The notes under the pieces were generated by a model. It ran no database searches. It saw only the letters and a list, made by a program, of their open reading frames with translations, and had not been told where the DNA came from. This document shows, piece after piece, positions 1 through 10,919 of a stretch of 64,000 nucleotides of DNA. Source of the DNA: Melieria omissa. Taxonomy: Eukaryota > Arthropoda > Insecta > Diptera > Ulidiidae. Within the stretch, counting starts at the first letter, position 1, and each line of letters opens with the position of its first letter. The DNA lies in the NCBI GenBank assembly GCA_963971225.1, contig OZ020270.1:14123817-14187816 (forward strand), given 5' to 3'. The translations under genes were made by a program, and so were the position numbers.

Positions 1-38
1 ATTTAAAAAACCATTTCTAACCATATAAACATTTTAAA

Positions 39-971
39 ATGCCTTCTAGCAGTAAGACACAACCTCGTGAGGAAATTGGTAAGTAATATGTTAGTTACTC
101 CGCTGTATATATATTCAAAAATTATTTTATTTACAGATACAAAAATGTACAAAAAATCGTTCAACACTGGCAATTACAATGACAATGCAACGCCCATCAA
201 GAAGAGGAAGGTAGATGAAAATGTTTCGCCGAAGCCATCCACGAATGGAGGTATAGTTATGGAATTGTTAACACCACTATTTTGAATGTAACTAAGTTGA
301 CTTTATTTGCTTACAGAAGTGCTGGACCTTCTCAAGGAGATGCAACTCCAGGTGCAGAAGCAGCTCACCAATCAAGAGGCAATAATTGCAAGTCTTGCGG
401 CGTTAGAGAAACGCGTCGCCAATATTGAGAGCGAGGTAAGATAAATTTGTTTACGATTTCCTCACCTTGTTCCCAGTTTGCATATACCCCTCTTTTATTC
501 AATTTACCAATAACAATAACGAGTCTTTAAATAGATGGTCAAGAAACCGGAGGTGATGGCGCAAAGCAAATTGCTTTGCGAATGCAAAGTGCGCATTCAA
601 AAAATTGAAACTTCGGTGTGCCGCATGACCGGTGAAGTGAAGGACACCACACAAGACGGCATCGCCAGCACCCTTCCTTTCCCATCAGTCGTCGCAGTAG
701 AAGAGGTGGAAGAGAAGCTGCAAAATGAGTAATACGCGCAGGGAATGGTAAGTTTTCGTTGAACTACCACAATTTATATTTAATTCTTTTAACAATGTGT
801 TACTATTTTTTCAGACTACGTATCTACATAAGCTCAAGGGCGCATCTGAGGACCTGGACGCTGTGATGCGGAAGCTTTTCAGCGATCAGGTCCTGTTTGA
901 ATATAACTGGGATGGCAGGTGGGGCAAGCGTTCGCTTGCTAAATTAACGCTGGTCGACAGTGCTGCCGAAC
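39..971 (+). pseudogene. DUF4806-domain gene, exons 1-5 (broken)
   Basis: Five exons (39-78, 137-250, 317-435, 535-747, 815-971) join in consistent phase 1,1,0,0,1 with GT-AG introns of 55-100 bases. The product starts at the ATG at 39, has a basic stretch (KKRKV) and a Glu/Leu-rich probable coiled coil in exon 3. It ends in a DUF4806-type segment: exon 4 ends EVEEKLQNE and exon 5 has an F..D....YNW.GR.GKRSL pattern. The function of DUF4806 proteins is not known to me. An in-frame TAA at 730-732 lies inside the domain, just before the last five codons of exon 4, so the gene would be cut before the conserved core. The exon 5 donor (GTACTC at 972) is weak but gives the phase needed to join the exon at 10399. 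A last exon ending instead in the SINE region is the alternative. The coding pattern is clear; pseudogene status rests on two stops. Confidence 0.7.
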
Positions 972-1023
972 GTACTCCTATAGTAGTATTTTATTACTAT
1001 TTTGTCATTTGTAGTACCGTACT

Positions 1024-1382
1024 ACTTTAGCAGCCGCCGTGGCACAGTTGGTTAGTGCGCGGTCCAGCGAGTCGCATGCAGAGCGACGCAAGTTCGAATT
1101 CTGTATGTAGTAACACCTACAAAAAAAAAAAACGGGGAAACTCGTTTTCTCTTTCGGTGGCTGTCCTCTCAGCTGGAAATGGCAAACCTCTGAGAGTAAA
1201 AATTGCCTATGAAAAAGCTCCCAACATGCCGTTCGGAACCGGCATAAAACTGTAGGTCCCTTCCACCCGCGTACAAAATTCACACGCACAACACTGGTGG
1301 TTGCGGGTAGCTAGGCCTTAGTCTCGCGTAAGCGGGCTGTCGTGCCAATCAATTATTATTATTAATTATTATTAATTATTAC
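1024..1382 (+). mobile_element. tRNA-derived SINE, copy 1
   Basis: The head resembles a tRNA gene: an A-box-like TGGCACAGTTGGTTAGTG near 1040 and a B-box-like AGTTCGAATTC at 1091. This implies an internal RNA polymerase III promoter. The body matches two more copies in the window on the other strand (15449-15778 and about 17236-17566). The 3' end is a TAATTATTAT-type tail. A short direct repeat, TACCGTACT, lies at 1015-1023 and 1383-1391, consistent with a target duplication. The insertion sits in the last intron of the DUF4806 gene. It has no coding capacity; short ORFs crossing it on either strand are chance. Confidence 0.8.
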
Positions 1383-1391
1383 TACCGTACT

Positions 1392-2511
1392 GCCTACAGG
1401 CCGATTATACTACTATTCTGAAATATAAGTGTACAAGCAAAAACAAAAATTATGATATAAAAGTTATGTTTTGCTTTGATGTTAAAAACAATTTGCTGAA
1501 AACATAAAATGGTGCTTTCGCTTCCACTTTGAGCCTTTTTTGGGGAAAAAAGTGGCAACGTAATTCTAAGTAAGGCTATTAGAAAAGAATATACAAACAT
1601 GTTACCGAACTAAACATTGCCGAAGGACGAAATTTACATCAATGTTGCCGTTTTTAACAATATAATAAAGAATGTAGGACATTGACTTTAAAAGTTGTCT
1701 TTGCCGTTTTTTATTTTTAATGAAATATCCTTGGTTTGTGAGCAACTCTATCACTAGTGTTTCAAGGTGACAATTACACCTTTTTAACCGCGTTGCCAAA
1801 TGCTGTTCGTACAATACTTCACAGGATTGTAATTAAATGATATAAGCTTTTGATATAACATAGTGTTTAACTTTTAAAACAGCGCAACGGATGCGATACC
1901 CAAAAATGAAAATCATGAAATAATACATAAAGTATTATTACTGTACATATTTAAATACAAAACAACTCAATAACTTTGCATATTCTTGTAGGAATCTTTT
2001 AAAATTTGAGAAAGACAATAAAGTGGTTGTTGGGACGTCGACAAGTCAGAAAAATTAAACTGAGATGAAACGTGTAACTCGCAATCATTGCAATATGCTG
2101 ATAAAAGTGTATACAATCGTTCGATTTTTCTTGGGCTTGGCATTTTTATTCAACCAGTGCAAATTAGGGCAAAATCCCGCTGGATTATTAATCATACAAA
2201 TTAATTTTTAAATTTAAAGTATGCTCAAAAATGTGCAATTTTAAAGAAAATATAAAAAAAATATTGTTCGTCGTGTTTCGTTTTTTTCTGTTGATTAGTT
2301 TCTCTTGTTTGTTTGCTTGAATTGCTAAAAGTAATATTCGAACGATATTCGATATTAATAAAAAATTTTAATTACACATAATTTTTGTTATGGAATTTTA
2401 AACTTCAGGTATTTTAAAACCGACTACCAAAAAACCTTTAAAAACAAGTTGCAGCATATTTTCCTTTATTTTTTGATAAAAATATCTTCAAAATGAGTTT
2501 TTAGAGTATAT
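1392..2511. other. AT-rich intronic stretch, nothing recognised
   Basis: This is AT-rich DNA between the SINE and the hAT-type element. I see no coding pattern, repeat or RNA gene. It most likely belongs to the last intron of the DUF4806 gene. Confidence 0.6.
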
Positions 2512-2519
2512 CCGTAAAC

Positions 2520-4531
2520 CAGTGGCGTCCCCAGGGGGGGATTAGGGGGATGGATCCCCCCCTTGGTCGGAGAATTCACTTATGCAATTTGCTATAACAA
2601 TATGGAATTGTGAAACATTTTTACTATTTGCTTTATCGCTTTTGTAATCACCCACTTAAAACCTAATAACTGAACCTCCCATGATCTGGCCAGACCATAA
2701 TGTAAACAAGATGATAGTCGAGGATTGTTGTTAAGGATATAAAAAAACCAGAAAGTGTGAATACAATGATTTCTTTTGCTTGTCTACATTATTTTTACGT
2801 AAAACGGTGAAAATATACTAGAATAATTAAGTAAATAGCGAGTTTCAACTTTAATGAGTTAATTTTGAAATTAAAAAAATATGGCAGTAAAGCAAAAAAG
2901 AAAAAAAATGTATAAATGTAAAATACGTTACTTATGGATCTACTTCAGCTGCTTGACCAATGCAATTATTTCAACAATATAATGCAGTATCATGACTTTA
3001 CCACATTGAGATTTTACATTCGACACATACAAATCGGGTTTTGATATATATATTTCTGGATTCCTTGCACTGTTAATAATTCTGAACTGCTTTGCCAAAG
3101 AAAAATATGCAAAACATGCTCTACATGTTGTTGTTCATGCTGAACTGGCCGGATATCGTTTTCCTTGTCGCCTTCGTCGTTGCTATCTTCACATTGAACT
3201 ATCTAAACGACCATTTTTTCTATCAGTATCAGAAGCTTCGTTTTGTTCAGGGCCAAATGAAAGCGTGAAATTGGCAGCACCGTTATTATTGCCTCTCGCA
3301 GCAAATTATTTAATATCTTAAATTCGTTGCTCTAAAGCATTAGTTTCCGCTATTGCTAAGGAAATTTTTTGAGAGATTTTCCTCTCTGATTTAACTCCAG
3401 CGTCGAAGTTCAAAAACAATGTCCACCTGATTCTCAAAATAGCATTCTCTTCCTTTCATCTCTGTCACAGAAAACACCCAATCGAATTGGAAAATGGATA
3501 AGTATTAATTTTGAATATGTTCCAACATTGTTTTCCAACAAAAATTATAATTTATTAACCCAAAGAAAATAAAAGCCAAGGCGAACGAAAAACACTTGGA
3601 CCAGGTACATTTTGCGCCAGCTAATTTACGTCACTATTAACGGGATGGCACGAAAAAAGTGCTTCAAATCGGGTCAGATGGAAAAACCTAGTTGAAAATA
3701 TATATATAATATAAAATAATATTTATTAACAATTCTGACAATAATTACGTCGAAAATAACAAAAAAAAACTGAAAATAACTGGCAAATTTGTATGAAAAT
3801 GCACCATGGTCTGGCCAAGCCATGGTTTTGGGTTTTGTGCTTAGAAAGGATCAGTTAAGGATATCATGAAATTTGAGCTCGATAGCTTAATTACAACATT
3901 ACTAAAGTGGATCCAAAGTTCAATATGGTCTGGCCAGAACCGGATACCCGCAGAAGGGTTAAGAATAAATGAATAAAAAAAATCAGCATTGCATTTGTTC
4001 TCGCAGAATAGTTGTATTTTCAATGTTCCCAAAAGTGTCGACTATTTACCAAAATAGTAATCAAACGCAGGCTTCATGCCAACCCTGCATCAGCTGTTGA
4101 AATTAAAAAAAAATTCACTTATATAGTTTTGGTAAATTGCGGGTAAACATGGAAACATGGTCACCTCTATCATAATTAAATTTCAGAACGTCATACATTT
4201 TGTAAATGTTTGATTTCTTTTACATAGCTGGTGTGCTTTTTAAAATACGTCTTTTGAGTTTTTCGTAATTCTATTAGCAGTTGTTTTCGAAATGTCATAA
4301 CTTAAAACAAACTTGAATTTTTTGGTTGGGATTTTATGACTTAAAAATACATGTCACTTGAATTTTGTGTTTTAAGAAGTTTATGTTAGTATATGTATAC
4401 ATATATGTATGTATGTACAATTTTATTCAACATGTATTAAAAATAATACGCAAAGATGAAAGTATAAAAATGGCGTTAAACTGCATTTTTTGCATATCCC
4501 CCCCCTTCCCGAAATCCTGGGGACGCCACTG
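2520..4531. mobile_element. hAT-type DNA transposon, non-autonomous or decayed
   Basis: The ends are inverted copies of CAGTGGCGTCCCCAGG and CCTGGGGACGCCACTG, each followed inward by runs of G or C. Both sides are flanked by a perfect 8-base direct repeat, CCGTAAAC (2512-2519 and 4532-4539). An 8-base duplication with CAGTGGCG-type ends is typical of hAT elements. The 2,012-base interior has no long ORF, so it cannot move by itself. A short palindromic motif, TCTGGCCAGA or a near match, recurs near 2686, 3810 and 3925 and could be a transposase-binding motif or chance. No catalytic region is visible. Confidence 0.85.
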
Positions 4532-4539
4532 CCGTAAAC

Positions 4540-5117
4540 AAATAGTTATAAATTGGTTCTATATATATATTTTATTTTATATTTTTATTTATTACATATT
4601 CTTGATATGCAAATATTAAGCTACTATATTGTTGAAAAGATCTTGCCAGTTTTTGCCCTATTTGAGCAATATGTAATTCCACTATTATATAAAGTACATT
4701 TGGGTTAAGATTAAGTATTTTATCAAAGCTTAATACATTTTATCCGTTGAAGTCCATCGAAAAAGTATTATTAAGTATTATTAAATCTGTGGTCAAAAAC
4801 GATTATCGCTTAAGCGATTATTGCTTTACCTCCAAACAAATTATTATTAGTATATAATAAAATCATAAAAAAGTTGGTTTATATGACTTTTGTAACTGAA
4901 TTACATTGTTTCTTTCACTTTTCTATAAATCAAATTGGTAATGTGTTACCTACTAAGTTTCAGTATTTGATTTAGTAGTTGATGAATCCTTGCGATTTTT
5001 TACACTGTGAAGAAAATATGCATTTGTACTACTCAAAGTCCATAAATACTACCCAAAAATCATAACATGTACTACTGAAACAAAATTGAAAACGGCAGCA
5101 CTGCTGGTCGAGCATAT
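4540..5117. other. AT-rich intronic stretch, nothing recognised
   Basis: AT-rich DNA between the hAT-type element and the Gypsy LTR. No gene, RNA or repeat was recognised. It is probably original intron sequence of the flanking DUF4806 gene. Confidence 0.6.
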
Positions 5118-5561
5118 TGTAACGATAAGACAGTCTGTCGCTGTGCAAAGCAACCCTGTCGCTACGCGCCGTGCTATAATTCAATCTGGCAAACGTTTAG
5201 GCCAACCTGGCAATGATGGAAACTTTTAGTCCAACCTGATGGCAACTTTTAGTCTAACCTGGCAATGATGGATACTTTTAGTCCACTCCGGAATGTGCGG
5301 GAACGATCTGCGCGATGGCCTGACAGGTATAAAAGGCAGCCGGATGCGGCGCATCGAGTCAGTCTGGTTTTGACAAGTGAAGTTGCCACACGGAGTAATT
5401 AAGCAAATACTGAAGTGTACGAACAGTAAAGTGTAAAACTGTGAATAATAAAGTGACTGTTGGTTTTGAATTGGCTGCGTTGGAATAATTAAAGTTTTTT
5501 CATTTTCAAATTGCACAATCCAGTGATACGTAACAGCCCACTAGACTTAGTATTCGTAACA
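5118..5561 (+). repeat. 5' LTR of Ty3/Gypsy element 1
   Basis: The LTR starts TGTAACG and ends CGTAACA, and it closely matches the three LTRs at 45188, 50729 and 56270. It holds a TATA box (TATAAAAG at 5328), then an arthropod-type initiator TCAGTC with its A at 5361, 33 bases downstream. An AATAAA poly(A) signal lies near 5447. These place U3, R and U5 in the usual order. A primer-binding site follows directly. Confidence 0.9.
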
Positions 5562-5563
5562 TT

Positions 5564-5580
5564 TGGTGTCAGCAGTGGGA
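5564..5580 (+). promoter_or_regulatory. tRNA primer-binding site of Gypsy element 1
   Basis: TGGTGTCAGCAGTGGGA starts two bases after the LTR. Its complement ends in CCA, as a tRNA 3' end does. From memory it resembles the 3' end of an insect leucine tRNA. The copies at 45638 and 51179 have an A where this one has C at the tenth base, giving a better match. Confidence 0.7.
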
Positions 5581-5622
5581 TTGTGGAAAATTGAAAATAA
5601 ATAAAATTATAAAAGCACGGAC

Positions 5623-7059
5623 ATGGTTAAACTCGAGCTGCTGAAGGTAGACCAGCTGAAGAAGGAGCTGGCTGCCTGGAATTTGCCGACTGCTGGCGGG
5701 AAAGTGGAGTTGCAGCTGCGCTTGCGAGAGGCGTGTGAATCACGAGGCATCGATTGGGCTGCACACGAGTTCGGAACGCAGGAACAAGAGGCGTCGGCCA
5801 AAGTGGAGGAATCGCCTGCGAGTGCTGCGTCGATCCAAAGTACGGCTGCACCGGCTGGACCATTACAAGCATTAGACATGAACCAGCTAATGATTGCAAT
5901 AAAAGGCATGTTCGAGACTTCCAATCGTGAAAATCGCGAAATGTCGGCGCAGATGGCAGCGAAGCTGGAAACTACGAATCTCGAAATTTCGGCAAAAGTC
6001 GAGACAGCAAATCGAGAAATGGCGGAAAATTCTGCGCGCATAGAGCAGAAGGTGGAGGAAATTTCCAATAGGCTGAATGTGAAAGTTGAGCATCTCGAGA
6101 CGCGAATAGACAATTGGGACAAACGAGTTGACAAAATGGGTGAATCCCTGAACAGACGAGTTGACAACCTGGATGAGTCCTTGAACAAACGAGTTGACAG
6201 TCTGGAAGATTCGATGCACAGAAAGATAGACGAACGGCTTCGAGAGGTACAGCCACGAGAATGTTTGCCACCGGTTCAGGACGGGTTTGCTGCCAGAACA
6301 GAAGTGCCTACTTTTGATGGTGCTGCGCCGTTCGATACATTTAAATTGCAATTCGACTTGGCTGCTTTGGAAAATCAGTGGACAGATATCAGGAAAGGTC
6401 GGAGGTTGGCACTGGCGCTGAAAGGTCCTGCGCCTGAGGTCATCAAATCAGTTCCAGAATGTTTAAGAAGTGATTACGGTGCCATCATGAGAGCGTTAGC
6501 AGCGAAGTATAGCGACGAGCACAACCATACGCTATACTACTGTGAGCTGAAGAACCGCAAGCAAAGAGCCAACGAGGCGCTGCAGACATATGCAGCAGAC
6601 ATTGAGCGGCTCGTACAGTTGTGCTACCCAAAATTCGGTGCTGATGATCTCGAGAGGATGAAGATTGAATCGTTTATTGAAGGTCTTCATGATCCAGAAA
6701 CACGTCGCCGTGCGTTGATGATGGGCAAGCCAACATTTAAGGAAACGGTGACCAGCGCGATGACATATGAAGCGGCATGGATTGGGAGCACTCGGTATGC
6801 ACCTGCAAGGATACGCCAGATTCAGGCAGACAACGACATTCCGATCCAGGCCATAAGCTCCGAGATACCGGACAGGCCACGGGTGGGCTCCTCTAAAGTT
6901 GTTTGCTGGATATGTGGCAAGCAGGGCCACATATCACGAGACTGCCGCCAACGGAAGAGGCGTTCCCGTTCTCGATCGCAATCGCCTGAAGCGAGGAATA
7001 CTGACAATCGAGGCCCAGCCAACAAGCGCAGGACTGAGGACGGCGAGTCGTTAAACTAA
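5623..7059 (+). CDS. gag: Gypsy element 1 Gag, intact ORF (478 aa)
   Basis: This is the nucleocapsid/capsid precursor of a Ty3/Gypsy retrotransposon. The first ~45 residues look like a SAP-type DNA-binding helix pair (LELLKVDQLKKEL...). A long heptad-rich region (~95-205) should form a coiled coil. A retrotransposon Gag core follows (~225-370), then one CCHC knuckle C-X2-C-X4-H-X4-C at residues 428-441 and an RS-rich basic tail. The ATG lies 61 bases after the LTR. The ORF has no stop or frameshift, unlike the pol of the same element and unlike the gag genes of the two tandem copies. It could therefore still supply Gag protein if transcribed. It overlaps no other gene; protease begins ~90 bases downstream in another frame. 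Confidence 0.92.
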   Translation: MVKLELLKVDQLKKELAAWNLPTAGGKVELQLRLREACESRGIDWAAHEFGTQEQEASAKVEESPASAASIQSTAAPAGPLQALDMNQLMIAIKGMFETSNRENREMSAQMAAKLETTNLEISAKVETANREMAENSARIEQKVEEISNRLNVKVEHLETRIDNWDKRVDKMGESLNRRVDNLDESLNKRVDSLEDSMHRKIDERLREVQPRECLPPVQDGFAARTEVPTFDGAAPFDTFKLQFDLAALENQWTDIRKGRRLALALKGPAPEVIKSVPECLRSDYGAIMRALAAKYSDEHNHTLYYCELKNRKQRANEALQTYAADIERLVQLCYPKFGADDLERMKIESFIEGLHDPETRRRALMMGKPTFKETVTSAMTYEAAWIGSTRYAPARIRQIQADNDIPIQAISSEIPDRPRVGSSKVVCWICGKQGHISRDCRQRKRRSRSRSQSPEARNTDNRGPANKRRTEDGESLN

Positions 7060-7148
7060 AACGGGTCAGCCCAAAGGGGCGTGAGCTGATCCCCACAATC
7101 TGCCGCCCCACCGTCCTTGTCTCGCAGCTGAAACAACAGCCCAGCAGC

Positions 7149-10100
7149 TTGGCAATTGAAGGAAGGATAGATGGAAATTTGTTCGTGTTGACACTGGATA
7201 CTGGAGCGTCATATTCGATCATAAAAAGGAAGCTGCTGAAGAACTGGGAACCGCTGCATGGCATACAGCTGAGGTCTGCGACTGGCGAGCGCGCGCCGGT
7301 AAGAGGGAAAGTTACGAAAACGATTGCTATCGGCACCAGCAGCCTGGAACATGAGTTCATCGTCGCGGATGTAATGGATGACGTGATTATCGGCGTGGAT
7401 TTCATGATTAGGCACGGTTTTACGCTGGACCTGAAGGAAACTGTGCTAAGATATGCCAACGTTGAATTCCCGCTGCACACTGGCTATGAGCGAAGCGTGG
7501 CGTAAGGAAGGTTGTATCGTGTCAACACAGGAGAATACCAGCGAATTCTGAGGCGATTGTGTGGGCAAAGGTGGACGAGGACGATGGGACGCGTCGGCTG
7601 TGGGTTGTAGAAGCACCGAAACAAGGACACGACAACATCATCATCGGACGTACATTAGTGGAATCTAAGAATGGCAGAATACCAGTCAGAATACTGAACC
7701 CCCTGAATGCACCCAGATATGTCGGGAAAGATGAGGTAATTGGCGAGTGTAAGGAAGCTGTAGCAGTGGTCATTTGCGAAAGTAGCCCACCTGGAGGTAA
7801 TAAGAAGAGCGGTTTTAACATGGACGCCATACCGCAGGAGAACCAGTGGAGCAGCGAGTTGACGGCCAAGCAGAAACAGAAGGCGAGGTCTTTCCTGCAG
7901 CACTATGGGTCAATATTTGCGGCGGAAGCAGGCGGAAGAACAGCCATAGTCAAGCACAGCATCGACACCGGAAGTGCAAAACCGATTCGCCAACCGCCAA
8001 GACGAGTTCCTCTGGCCAAGAGGGAGGAGGTCACAAATTTGATCAAACACATGCGGAAAGAAAAGGTCATGGAGCCTTCTTCGGGCCCCTGGTGCTCGCC
8101 GGTCGTGCTAGTCAAGAAAAAGGATGGCAGTACCAGATTTTGTGTGGATTATCGGAAGCTCAATGATGTGACCAAGAAGGAAAGTTATCCACTACCTCGG
8201 ATCGATGACACCCTGGACACAGTGTCAGGCACGCAGTGGTTCTCCACGCTCGACTTACGCAGCGGCTATTGGCAGGTAGAGCTTGCAGACAGGGACAAGG
8301 AGAAAACGGCTTTCAGTTTTGGCGATGGTTTGTGGCAGTTCACCGTCATGCCGTTTGGACTCTGCAACGCACCAGCGACATTCGAGCGGCTAATGGAACG
8401 CGTGCTAAAAGGGCTGCATTGGCAGAGGTGCCTGGTGTACCTCGACGACATAATCGTGATGGGTATAAGCTTCGACGACCACCTGGGAAAGCTGGAGGAG
8501 GTATTCGAGCGGATACAAAAAGCCGGGCTTAAACTCAACCCAAAGAAGTGTTCGCTGTTCCAAAAGGAGGTCAAGTATCTGGGTCATACGGTTTCCGCCC
8601 GCGGAGTACATACGGATGAAGGCAAGATCACGGCGGTGAAGGAGTGGCCCCGGCCACGCAATCTACACGAACTCCGCAGTTTCCTGGGCCTGTGCACATA
8701 CTACCGCCGATTTGTTCCGGGATTCGCGAACAGAGCCAGCAGCTTGCACGTCTGAAGGAAAAACTGTGCAGTGCGCCAATTCTGGCCTTCCCCGTGCGTG
8801 GGGAGATGTTTGTGCTGGATACAGATGCAAGCGGGAATAGTATTGGTGGTGTGCTATCACAGATAATAGACGGCCAGGAACAAGTGATAGCGTACTACTG
8901 TGTGACACGGAGAGAACTGCTGGCGGTATTGGACTCCGTAATTACTTCCACAAATATCTGTATGGACAAAGGTTTCGCCTGCGCACAGATCATGCGGCAT
9001 TGAAATGGCTCCTGAACTTTAAGGATCCTGAAGAGCAATTGGCACGGTGGATCGAGCGACTGCAGAGCTACGACTACACGATGGAGCATCGCAAGGGCAG
9101 TAGCCATGGAAATGCCGATGCCTTGTCACGCCGTCCGTGCAAAGTCGAATGCAGGCCGTGCTCGCGAGCCGAAAGTAAAGAACAGATAGTGGACGTCCGG
9201 TTGGTAAGTGTTATGCCAGAGGAAGAGTGGTCTGCGGAGAGGCTAGAAAAGGACCAGCGTGAGGATGCGGATCTTGCGAATATCGTCGAAGGCAAGGAGC
9301 AAGGCGCACGTCCAGACTGGCAGGAGATGGCCGGTGAAAGCCCAATCGCTAAGGCTTACTGGGCACAGTGGAAAAGTCTGCGGCTGAAAGAAGGATGCCT
9401 GTACCGCGAATGGGAGAGCGCGGATGGTCGGACCAGCAACTCCCTAATGGTAGTGCCGAAATGCAGAATCAACGAGGTCATCGAGGCATACCATAACGAC
9501 TCCAGTGGAGGGCACCTGGGCATCACCAAAACCGTCGCCAAAATAAAAAGACGATTCTACTGGGTAGGATGTCAGGAGTCTGTAGCCGAGTGAATTAAGA
9601 GCTGCGATCGATGTTCAGCCGCGAAAGGGCCGACAAGAAAATCTCGAGGCCGCATGCAGCAGTACAACGTGGGAGCTCCCTTCGAGCGGATTGCTATGGA
9701 CGTCGCCGACCCATTCCCAACTAGCACTCAAGGCAACAAATATGTGCTGGTGGTAATGGATTACTTCAGCAAATGGCCCGAAGTGTACCCTATTCCTAAC
9801 CAGGAGGCCACTACGATCTCGGAAAAGCTGGTAAACAACTGGGTAGCCACGTTGGAGTTACACTCAGATCAAGGCCGGAATTTCGAGTCTGCGGTATTCA
9901 GGGAAGTGTGTGAGCTACTGGGGATAAGGAAAACTCGTACCACGCCTTTGCACCCACAGTCCGACTGCATGGTGGAACGCTTTAACCGGACACTGGAGGA
10001 ATACCTGCGGAAAGTGGTAGGCAGGACTCAAAAGGATTGGGACACGCATATCCCCCCTGTTCCTGATGGCGTATAGGTCAGCCCCGCACGACACGACATC

Positions 10101-10260
10101 ACTCACTCCAGCCCGAGCAGTGTTCGGCACAGAGTTGCGGTTAACCGCTGACTTGAAGTTCGGGGTAGTCAGCACGACGGGAGGCGCTAAGACGGACTAC
10201 GTGGCCAATAAGCGGGCGGAACTGGAGGAAATTCACCAGTTTATAAGGAGCCGCACCAAA
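7149..10260 (+). pseudogene. pol: Gypsy element 1 Pol (protease-RT-RNase H-integrase), broken
   Basis: Aspartic protease (LDTGASYSI) is read at 7149-7505, RT (FCVDYRKL, YLDDIIV) at 7559-8755, RNase H (LDTDASGNS) and integrase zinc finger to 9593, and the integrase core at 9654-10076 then 10066-10260. Compared with the tandem copies the breaks are: one missing base near 7502; a 61-base deletion at 8750; a 33-base deletion near 8899; a one-base loss near 8943; TGG to TGA at 9591-9593; a 12-base in-frame deletion near 9847; and an extra C near 10052. The 61- and 33-base deletions have short direct repeats (GCACG, TAC) at their ends. The integrase C terminus is lost by fusion to an LTR end. The part is non-functional. 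Confidence 0.9.
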
Positions 10261-10328
10261 GTTTTTTCATTTTCAAATTGCACAATCCAGTGATACGTAA
10301 CAGCCCACTAGACGTAGTATTTGTAACA
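10261..10328 (+). repeat. Residual 3' LTR end of Gypsy element 1
   Basis: The integrase reading frame runs straight into the last ~68 bases of an LTR (ends GTAACA at 10328). About 0.9 kb is missing: the integrase tail, the polypurine tract and most of the 3' LTR. The junction sits at a short AAA shared by both sides. A G at 10314 replaces the T found in the 5' LTR (5547). Confidence 0.85.
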
Positions 10329-10398
10329 ACATATTAAGTGGTAAAATTTTTCCAATGGTAAAAATTACATGTAATTGATGTTTTCTCATTCCATTTAG

Positions 10399-10523
10399 AT
10401 GTTTTTCAAAAGCTCGGTGTTAATAAGTTTGAGAAGTAGGTCAAGAGGTCCGTGGATCTCAGCCACAACCGGTACAAGCTGAAGCGATATCACGCGAATA
10501 AAACCCACTTGCCCTCCGAATAA
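10399..10523 (+). pseudogene. Probable last exon of the DUF4806-type gene (broken)
   Basis: A good acceptor (CATTCCATTTAG) precedes an exon that joins the 971 donor in phase 1 and encodes a basic tail (VDLSHNRYKLKRYHANK), which is plausible for the C terminus of this family. The frame has a TAG at 10437-10439, probably a decayed glutamine codon, and a normal TAA at 10521-10523. The evidence is phase agreement, sequence character and position just past the intronic transposons; I have no direct proof that it belongs to the same transcript. With the TAA at 730 it makes two stops in the gene. Confidence 0.5.
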
Positions 10524-10554
10524 TATATAAGTCTAAATTTCTCATATCATAATG

Positions 10555-10850
10555 TTAATTAGTATTATTAAAGCTGTAGAACAGCGTTTTGTGTTGTTTT
10601 CCTGTTTATGTTATACATTACTATTTAATATTATTATTAAAGCTGTAGAACAGCGTTTTGTATTGTTCTGTTATTTATGTTATATATTATTATTTATTAT
10701 TATTATTAAAGCTGTAGAACAGCGTTTTGTGTTGTTTTGTTATTTATGTTACTTATTATTATTTATTTTATTTATTATTATTTATTATTATTATTATTAT
10801 TAAAGCTGTAGAACAGCGTTTTGTATTGTTTAAACATATTAAATTAAATA
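10555..10850 (-). repeat. Four tandem copies of a LINE 3' tail with (TAA)n
   Basis: On the minus strand, ACAAAACGCTGTTCTACAGC followed by TTTAATAATAATAA occurs four times (cores starting at plus-strand 10570, 10639, 10708 and 10802; spacing 69, 69 and 94). TAA-rich spacers separate them. TAA repeats are the usual 3' end of I-clade LINEs, and this array lies where the 3' end of the adjacent minus-strand LINE should be. Confidence 0.75.
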
Positions 10851-10919
10851 GCTTGATGTTGATGAATGAAATGTAATTAATTAAAACAAATATTAAAACA
10901 AAACAGAAAATAATAAATA

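Noticed and set aside
1041..1105. Functional tRNA gene
   Set aside because: The tRNA-like head is followed by a SINE body present in three copies, and the arms do not form a proper cloverleaf by eye.
5607..6351. Several long antisense ORFs across the Gypsy gag
   Set aside because: Shadows of the gag coding strand; the same pattern appears opposite the tandem gags, following codon bias only.
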